Part shown: positions 58,262 to 64,000 of the stretch, one piece after another
Numbering within the stretch: position 1 is the first letter of the stretch
Layout: each line of letters begins with the position of its first letter
Assembly: GCA_028023455.1 (NCBI GenBank)
Contig: JAQFVV010013070.1
Coordinates: 145,001-209,000, forward strand
Origin: Epiperipatus broadwayi
Taxonomy: Eukaryota > Onychophora > Udeonychophora > Euonychophora > Peripatidae
Direction: 5' to 3'
Length of the DNA stretch: 64,000 nucleotides
Program-made: the position numbers and the translations under genes
Notes under the pieces: generated by a model
What the model was told of the DNA's origin: nothing
Seen by the model: only the letters and a program-made list of their open reading frames with translations
Database searches by the model: none

Positions 58262-58759
58262 CTACATATGTTTAATTGCATGTCTCACTTCTTCATTTAA
58301 AATTCTGGACAATTCAAAAGATGTAATAGATATAGGAGGTACTTGTTCTTTATTACTATATAATTCTTGATAAAAATCTTCTACCAATTTCATGATGTCA
58401 TCTCTCTTTTTAGTAACAATTCCATCTTTTTTTCTTATTGCAGATATAAATTTTCTACCAATACCAAAATGTTGTTTTACATTCTTAAGACTTTTATTTT
58501 CTTCTACAGCTTTCCTTGCTAGTTCACAATTATACTTTCTTATATCATTTTCAACTCTTTTCCACACCATTTTACAAAATTTGAGATATTCAATTCTTTT
58601 TAATGCATCATTTTTGTATATGTTCATATTCCTTCTTTTCTTCATAAATTCTCTAGTCTCAGTAGAAATTTTATTGGTCAATTGCTGTTTTTTTCTACCA
58701 GCTATCTTTGTTGCAGTTTTTAAAAGTGTATCAGTTATTTTCATATTAATTTCATTCAA
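58262..58759 (-). pseudogene. RTE linker between endonuclease and reverse transcriptase
   Basis: Lys/Arg-rich frame (AGRKKQQLTNKISTETREFM, then ENKSLKNVKQHFGIG and IVTKKRDDIMKLVEDFYQEL) matching the region that usually joins the two domains. It ends at a stop just where the KALG-type start of the polymerase follows in the same orientation. Confidence 0.8.
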
Positions 58760-58772
58760 ATCTGAATCATGC

Positions 58773-59555
58773 TCAAAATCTACTAATACTTGAAACCGAT
58801 TTTTGTCTCTCTAGTTTCACATTAACACATATCTCACACCTTACTAATCGATGGTCACTTCCTGTGTTAAATTTATTAAGAACATTACAATCTTGAAATA
58901 TGTATTTCCTATTAGTCAAAATATAATCCAATTCTGCTGTATCTTCATTTGGATGCTTCCATGTCCATTTTCTTTTAACATTTTTTGCAAAAATAGAATT
59001 CATAATATAAAGTTTTTCTTTTTCTGTAAACTCCATAAGTCTATGTTCTCTCTCATTTCTATTACCATAACCAAAATTACCTACAGCACTTTCCTCTTTC
59101 ATTTGTTTACCAATTCTAGCATTAAATTTTCCCATAACGATTTTAAAATGTTGTTTACTCTGATCAAAAGCCTTTTATACATCCATATAAAAATGTTCTA
59201 CTACTTCATCACTGTGAGAACTTGTTGGGACATAAACCTGAATTATCTGCATTTGATATCTGCTATTAAGTTGTATAACTAATCTTGCCACTCTGTCTGA
59301 TACACCATCAATCTCCCCAATATTGTTCTTCCACTTTTTATTCATAATGAATCCTACTCCACTTGTATTTCCAATATTTTTGCCTTTATAATAGTGTATA
59401 TGTCCACTTTTTAAATCAATTGTCTCTTCACCTTTTCTTCTAACTTCACAAAGTCCAATAATGTCCCATTTAATATAATAGAGTTCTTCTTGCAAAATTC
59501 CTTCACTTGAAAGTGATCTGCAGTTGTAAATACCTAAATAAAAAGTCGTCATCAA
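58773..59555 (-). pseudogene. RTE APE-like endonuclease
   Basis: Two frames. 59555-59175 carries LGIYNCRSL (Asn motif), IIGLCEVRRKGEE (Glu motif), GVGFIMNKK and VYVPTSSHSDE. After a stop and shift, 59135-58773 carries MGKFNARIG, where the family norm is GDFNA, so the catalytic Asp is replaced by Lys. It goes on with YGNRNEREHRLMEF, LDYILTNRKYIFQD and GSDHRLVRC (the Ser-Asp-His motif is intact). The enzyme would nick target DNA; this copy cannot be active as it stands. Confidence 0.88.
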
Positions 59556-59665
59556 ATGGCATCATGGGTCCACAATCAGGGGATTCTTAGCACCCTCCAC
59601 CTTCGGCCATCAACTGCTGCATTGGTTGGTGACTTTACAGCCTCCTGGGAATAAGGGCCATGCTT

Positions 59666-60029
59666 TATTTTTGTCTGTCATAATTGTATACATGTATTGA
59701 AAAAATATTTATCATTTACACAAACATTCATTCTGCCTTATCAGGCACTGAGAAGAGAGACCATGGTGTTTCTTGATCTTAAACTCAGAGGTAAAAAGCC
59801 AATAAACTCACCATGCTGGCTAATGTGAGTTGGTGAGCAGCCCATACATGTTCGTATACTACATGAATAATCACATAGTAATAACAGCTGCACCGACAAG
59901 AACGTATGGAGTGACATTAGGAATTTGCCTGCTCGATTCCGTTAAGGCCTCCAAGAGAAATCAAAGGGTCTCCTTTCAGTTAATAGCAAACTGTTTTCTG
60001 CAGCCACACACACGCATATATATATATAT
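59666..60029. other. No gene recognised, less AT-rich
   Basis: Between the RTE 5' end and the PLE pair lie about 360 bp of mixed-composition sequence and a (CA)n(TA)n tract at its right edge. Not identified; possibly part of the RTE 5' region or an older repeat. Confidence 0.4.
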
Positions 60030-61372
60030 ATATGCGAAACCATAAAACAATACAATACTAGATAAATTCAAAAATTTACCAAAATTCTTTCACAACCATG
60101 ATTTCATCTACTACAAATAGACATTCTCAAGTGAAAATCAAACTATAAAAAATAACAAATATATACACACAATCAAACCTTTCCATAATTCATTTCAAAC
60201 TCCACCTTCACTTAATATCAAAAGAAGTCTTCATAAGACTGATAGCCTCAGAATCAAGAAGATTTATCATCAAAGTCTCCTTTATTCTTCTTTTTAACTC
60301 ATTCTTTTCATAAAAAATAACCGAAGCATTGTCAAATAATATTGTATGACCTGTATTCAATTCATGAATATATAAAGCTGAGTTAAGATACCTATGTTTA
60401 ACTCTACTTATATGAACCTTAATCCTTTCATTAAGACTAAACTTACTCTGGCCTACATAAAACTTACCACAACTTCATGTAATCTTATAAACAGTACCAG
60501 GAATAGACTTACTATCAATAGACTGTTTACAACCATTATGTAATGAATTCAAAGCAGAACCTTTCTTCCATGCAACATTCCTTCCACCCAACAAATTACT
60601 ATTCTTATAAACCGTATTATAAATTGAAGCCTTAAATGGTAACGACATATAATCATTATCTTTACCAACATCATTTTTACCATCACAATCATGACTATAA
60701 ACATTATTATTAAATACCACTTTTTAAATAAAATCATGACTATAACCCAATTCTACATATTCAGCTTCAAATTGACTTCTTTGAATATCAGCATCATTAT
60801 TAAAATTATTAAGCCTTCTATTCTGACAACAAAAATTCAACAAAGACATTTTTTATGTATAAAAGGCTGGTAACTATCAGGCCTAATCATATTCCTCAAA
60901 TTTTTTAGGTTTTATAAAATGACTACAAAATAAAACATCATGAATCTTCTCAACATTTAAATCTAAAAACTTTAATTTTACAAAATCAAAACTACCCCAT
61001 CAATTATAAAATTAATACTAGAATCAAAAGCATTCAATCCACATAAAAACTCTTCTAATTTCTCTTTTTGAATAACAAACAAACAATCATCAACATACCT
61101 AACAAATAATTTAATAGAACATGAAAACAGATTAATAAAACTACACTCAAAATAATCAATATAGATAGCACATATCAATGGAGAAATAACATAACCAATA
61201 ATCCAACCTTCTCTAATCTTATAAAATATATCATTAGACATAAAATACATTGAATCCTCTAACAGCAAAAGCAAATCATGAAAAACCTTAATCTTATCTG
61301 CAGAAAGACATTCCAATTTTTTTTTTAAAATCGACACAAAAACATCAATACTTTTTAATCTATTAACCAATG
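60030..61372 (-). mobile_element. PLE family A, left arm of a head-to-head pair, 5'-truncated
   Basis: On minus it runs from within the reverse transcriptase near the axis (about 61372) to the 3' end TTTTATGGTTTCGC at about 60030. It pairs with 61373-62680 as a 1.3-kb inverted repeat. The left arm extends some 45 bases further 5' in the element than the right arm. Confidence 0.85.
60180..61370 (-). pseudogene. PLE family A reverse transcriptase/GIY-YIG (left copy), disrupted
   Basis: 61370-60978 is open: KKLECLSADKIKVFHDLLLL, GWIIGYVISPLICAIYIDY and LFVRYVDDCLFVIQKEKLEE, with the catalytic YVDD at about 61087-61098, then a frameshift at FIIDGVV. 60737-60475 holds the linker before the endonuclease (NNVYSHDCDGKND, NSNLLGG, IDSKSIPGTVYKI). 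The GIY-YIG core and tail follow to 60180 with shifts. The first part of the polymerase and the N-terminal domain are missing. Confidence 0.85.
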
Positions 61373-62680
61373 GTTTTGTGTCAATTTAAAAAAAAAAAAT
61401 GGAATGTTTTTCTGCATATAAGATTAAGGTTTTTCATGATTTGCTTTTGCTGTTATAGAATTCAATGTATTTTATGTCTAATGATATATTTTATAAGATT
61501 AGAGAGGGTTGGGTTATTGGTTATGTTCTTTCTCCATTGATGTGTGCTGTCTATATTGATTATTTGGAGTGTAATGTTATTAATCTGTTTTCATGTTCTA
61601 TTAAATTATTTGTTAGGTATGTTGATGATTGTTTGTTTGTTATTCAGAAAGATAAATTAGAAGAGCTTTTATGTGGATTTAATGCTTTTGATTCTAGTAT
61701 TAATTTTACAATTGAGGGGGGTAGTTTTGATTTTGTAAAATTAAAGTTTTTAGATTTAAATGTTGAGAAGGTTAATGATGTTTTATTTTGTAGTCATTTT
61801 ATAAAACCTAAAAAATTGAGGAATATGATTAGGCCTGATAGTTATCAGCCTTTTATACATAAAAAATGTCTTTGTTGAATTTTTGTTGCAGGAATAGAAG
61901 GCTTAATAATTCTAATAATAATGCTGATATTCAAAGAAGTCAATTTGCAGCTCAATATGTAGAATTGGGTTATAGTCATGATTTTATTAAAAAAATTGTA
62001 TTTTATAATAATGTTTATAGTCATGATTGTGATGGTAAGAATGTTGTTGGTAAAGATAATGATTATATGTCATTACCATTTAAGACTTTAATTTATAATA
62101 TGGGTTATAAGAATAGTAATTTGTTGGGTGGAAGGAAGGTTGCATGGAAGAAAGGTTCTGATTTGAATTTATTATGTAATGGTTGTAAACAGTCTATTGA
62201 TAGTAGGTCTATTCCTGGTATTGTTTATAAGTTTCCATGTAGTTGTGGTAAGTTTTATGTAGGCCAGAGTAAGTTTAGTCTTAATGAAAGGATTAAGGTT
62301 CATATAAGTAGAGTTAAACATAAGTATCTTAACTCAGCTTTATATATTCATGAATTGAATACAGGTCATACAATATTATTTGACAATGCTTTGGTTATTT
62401 TTTATGAAAAGGATGAGTTAAAAAAGATAAAGGAGACTTTGATGATAAATCTTCTTGATTCTGAGGCTATCAATCTTATGAAGACTTCTTTTGATATTAA
62501 GGGAAGGTGGAGTTTGAAATGAATTATGGGAAGGTTTGTTTGTGTGTATATATTTGTTGATTCTTATAGTTTGATTTTTACTTGAGAAGGTCTATTTGTA
62601 GTAGATGAAACCATGGTTGTGAAAAGATTTTGGTAAAATTTTTGATTTTATCTAGTATTGTATTGTTTTATGGTTTTGCA
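61373..62680 (+). mobile_element. PLE family A, right arm of a head-to-head pair, 5'-truncated
   Basis: It starts within the reverse transcriptase at GTTTTGTGTCAATT (about 61373) and ends at TGTTTTATGGTTTTGC near 62680. It is the mirror image of the left arm, with numerous point differences, so it is an older or independent copy and not a recent perfect palindrome. (TA)n tracts bound both outer sides. Confidence 0.85.
61420..62523 (+). pseudogene. PLE family A reverse transcriptase/GIY-YIG (right copy), two overlapping frames
   Basis: 61465-61878 is open: MYFMSNDIFYKIREGWVIGY, LSPLMCAVYIDYLE and LFVRYVDDCLFVIQKDKLEE (YVDD at about 61618-61629), then FDFVKLKFLDLNVEK and RPDSYQPFIHKKCL. One frameshift near 61866 leads to 61866-62522: FCCRNRRLNNSNNNADIQRS, IPGIVYKFPCSCGKFYVGQS (GIY-YIG core with Cys pair), SLNERIKVHISR, YIHELNTGH and the tail DIKGRWSLK. 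It is the best-preserved PLE coding sequence in the window, lacking only its N-terminal part. Confidence 0.88.
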
Positions 62681-62716
62681 TTTTTATTTTGCTAGTATAG
62701 TGTTAGGCAGGTTTGG

Positions 62717-62717
<1 letters not shown>

Positions 62718-62759
<42 letters not shown>

Positions 62760-62800
62760 TACAATATATATATATATATATATATATATTGTAACCTTTG
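62718..62800. repeat. (TA)n tracts with a palindrome
   Basis: (TA)n at 62718-62755 and 62764-62790. AAGGTTACAATATA... and ...TATATTGTAACCTT make 62755-62800 a near-perfect palindrome. Confidence 0.9.
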
Positions 62801-64000
62801 ACTTTGCCAAAAAAGTTGGCACTTTTTATTATGGATATTTAAAAATATATATAAGAAGAATTTTATTAAATTCAACTAACTTTGTAAATCATTTTATTAA
62901 AATTAAATGAGTATAAGAAATCTGAAGAATAAAGTATTTAAAGTATTTCTGTCATGAATAAATAATATTATATTTTACTTGATTGCTTTGCTAAAATATT
63001 TTGTGCTTATCATTAAAGTAGAGTTTTAATTAATTAAATTTTGAAATGTAGCTAATAATGTTAGAGAACTTTAGATTGTTGTAATACAATTTAGAATAAC
63101 TAGATTAGTGCTTGAATTAACTATAACACTAATTGAATTTAATTTAATCTTAAAAGTTAATGGGTAGTTTTCATAATTAAAATAAAGTATTTTATTTAGA
63201 CTAATTCATAATAATAATGACTGAGTTTGTTTAAATAATAATGTCATTCAAATTGGGTTTAGAGCACAAACTAAATGGGTTTAATTTAACAATAGATAAT
63301 TACTTCGATGCTAATTAATGGAAAATTTAAATTAATTTGCTTAAAATATAGGGGATCATTTCTAACTGTATGAGTATATATATTTGCAATGGTAATTTTG
63401 ATTTTGTTAATGGGGATAGTACTTTATTAGTAATATTTAATATTATTCTAGTGATCCTCTAAAATTCTTTATTCATATAATGAAAATAGTTTAAAATGTT
63501 AATAAAATTAAATATTTATTTTATATATTTTTATTATTTTTATTTTGATAATATAAATTCATCACTGTAACATTCTTAGACTAACACATGGTTTTGAATT
63601 CAGTCAATAGGGACTTATCAACTGTTAGCTGAAAGGCGGAAAAATCAAGTGGAAATGATTCTGTCAATCCGAATGATTCACGTTAGCAAGCTATAAATGT
63701 TTCCACAAACACATGTTAGGGGAACAGCAACAGAAGCAGCAGATTAAGAGAAGAAGAAAAGCAACATATTAAAAGAGAAAAGAGCAAATTCCGAAGAAGA
63801 ATAGTTTATTTTCCTGCTGTCAATAAAATTGATAGATAATATTTTAAAGCTGTGATAAGTAAAAAATAAAGTATAAATTTTTTTAATTATTTTTTTTACT
63901 TCCAAAATAAAATGAATACATAAAAACTTTATCAGTTTACTAAGTTTTATCCGAAGTTAATCAAACAATCTAGGTTAAATATTGAAGGCTTAATTTAGAA
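62801..64000. other. No gene seen; possible promoter or LTR-like patch at the right end
   Basis: AT-rich up to 63580. 63600-63840 is less AT-rich: TATAAATG at 63692-63699, a purine-rich run (63720-63800) and AATAAA at about 63822-63827. It could be a short transcription unit or part of an LTR. Not resolved. Confidence 0.4.

Larger units (their letters stand above)
56800..59665 (-). mobile_element. RTE-clade LINE, nearly full length, inactivated
   Basis: It reads on minus from a 5' untranslated region at about 59665-59560 through endonuclease, linker, reverse transcriptase and C-terminal region to a 3' end made of ATC-type trinucleotide repeats at 56800, as is usual for RTE elements. The single long ORF is split by several stops and shifts. 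Domain order and motifs match RTE (BovB-like) elements. No target duplication was identified. Confidence 0.88.

Noticed and set aside
58392-59282. Plus-strand frames opposite the RTE coding region
   Set aside because: Antisense shadows of the RTE protein, low-complexity Phe/Leu/Ser translations.

Overview
This looks like one stretch of a very AT-rich animal nuclear genome, probably an invertebrate. The evidence is long (TA)n microsatellites, no bacterial-style gene packing, Penelope-like elements (PLEs) with GIY-YIG endonucleases, an RTE-clade LINE, LTR retrotransposons, a tRNA-derived SINE and fold-back elements. No rRNA, CRISPR array or convincing host gene was found. I cannot name the species. 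Layout. 1-8938: a large LTR element (E1) runs in from the left edge. It has a partial 5' LTR, a Lys-type primer binding site, a long leader, a coiled-coil gag-like reading frame broken by frameshifts, a polypurine tract and a 3' LTR interrupted by a 500-base assembly gap. No reverse transcriptase is visible, so it is probably non-autonomous. A perfect palindrome is inserted in its 5' LTR. 10.6-12.2 kb: a decayed LINE (gag-like ORF1 and the start of an APE endonuclease). 15.0-16.3 kb: a T-rich block that reads on the minus strand as decayed Lys/Glu-rich protein. 17.3-27.4 kb: a PLE-rich region, with family C fragments, family B copies in head-to-head arrangement, and a second head-to-head family C pair. 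28.9-32.6 kb: two inverted copies of an unknown interspersed repeat. 34.4-39.6 kb: a complete LTR element (E2) with LTRs of about 2.2 kb around only 0.7 kb of interior. 39.6-45.3 kb: PLE fragments, a SINE with a 14-bp target duplication and a hairpin element. 45.3-56.3 kb: mostly sequence with no recognisable gene, apart from minisatellites, a hairpin, (TA)n tracts and one unidentified 105-codon ORF. 56.3-59.7 kb: a nearly full-length but mutated RTE LINE on the minus strand. 60.0-62.7 kb: two family A PLE copies joined head to head as a 1.3-kb-arm inverted repeat. How the parts relate. Almost everything recognisable is mobile DNA, and every protein-coding element seen has frameshifts or stops, so the region looks like a graveyard of retroelements. 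The most distinctive theme is PLEs repeatedly found as head-to-head inverted pairs (three independent cases, three families), together with two LTR elements of similar design (very long LTRs, TGTAA...TTACA termini, Lys-type primer site, no polymerase). Family letters A, B and C are my own labels, based on similarities seen by eye. Boundaries are approximate unless fixed by a target duplication, LTR ends or a palindrome.
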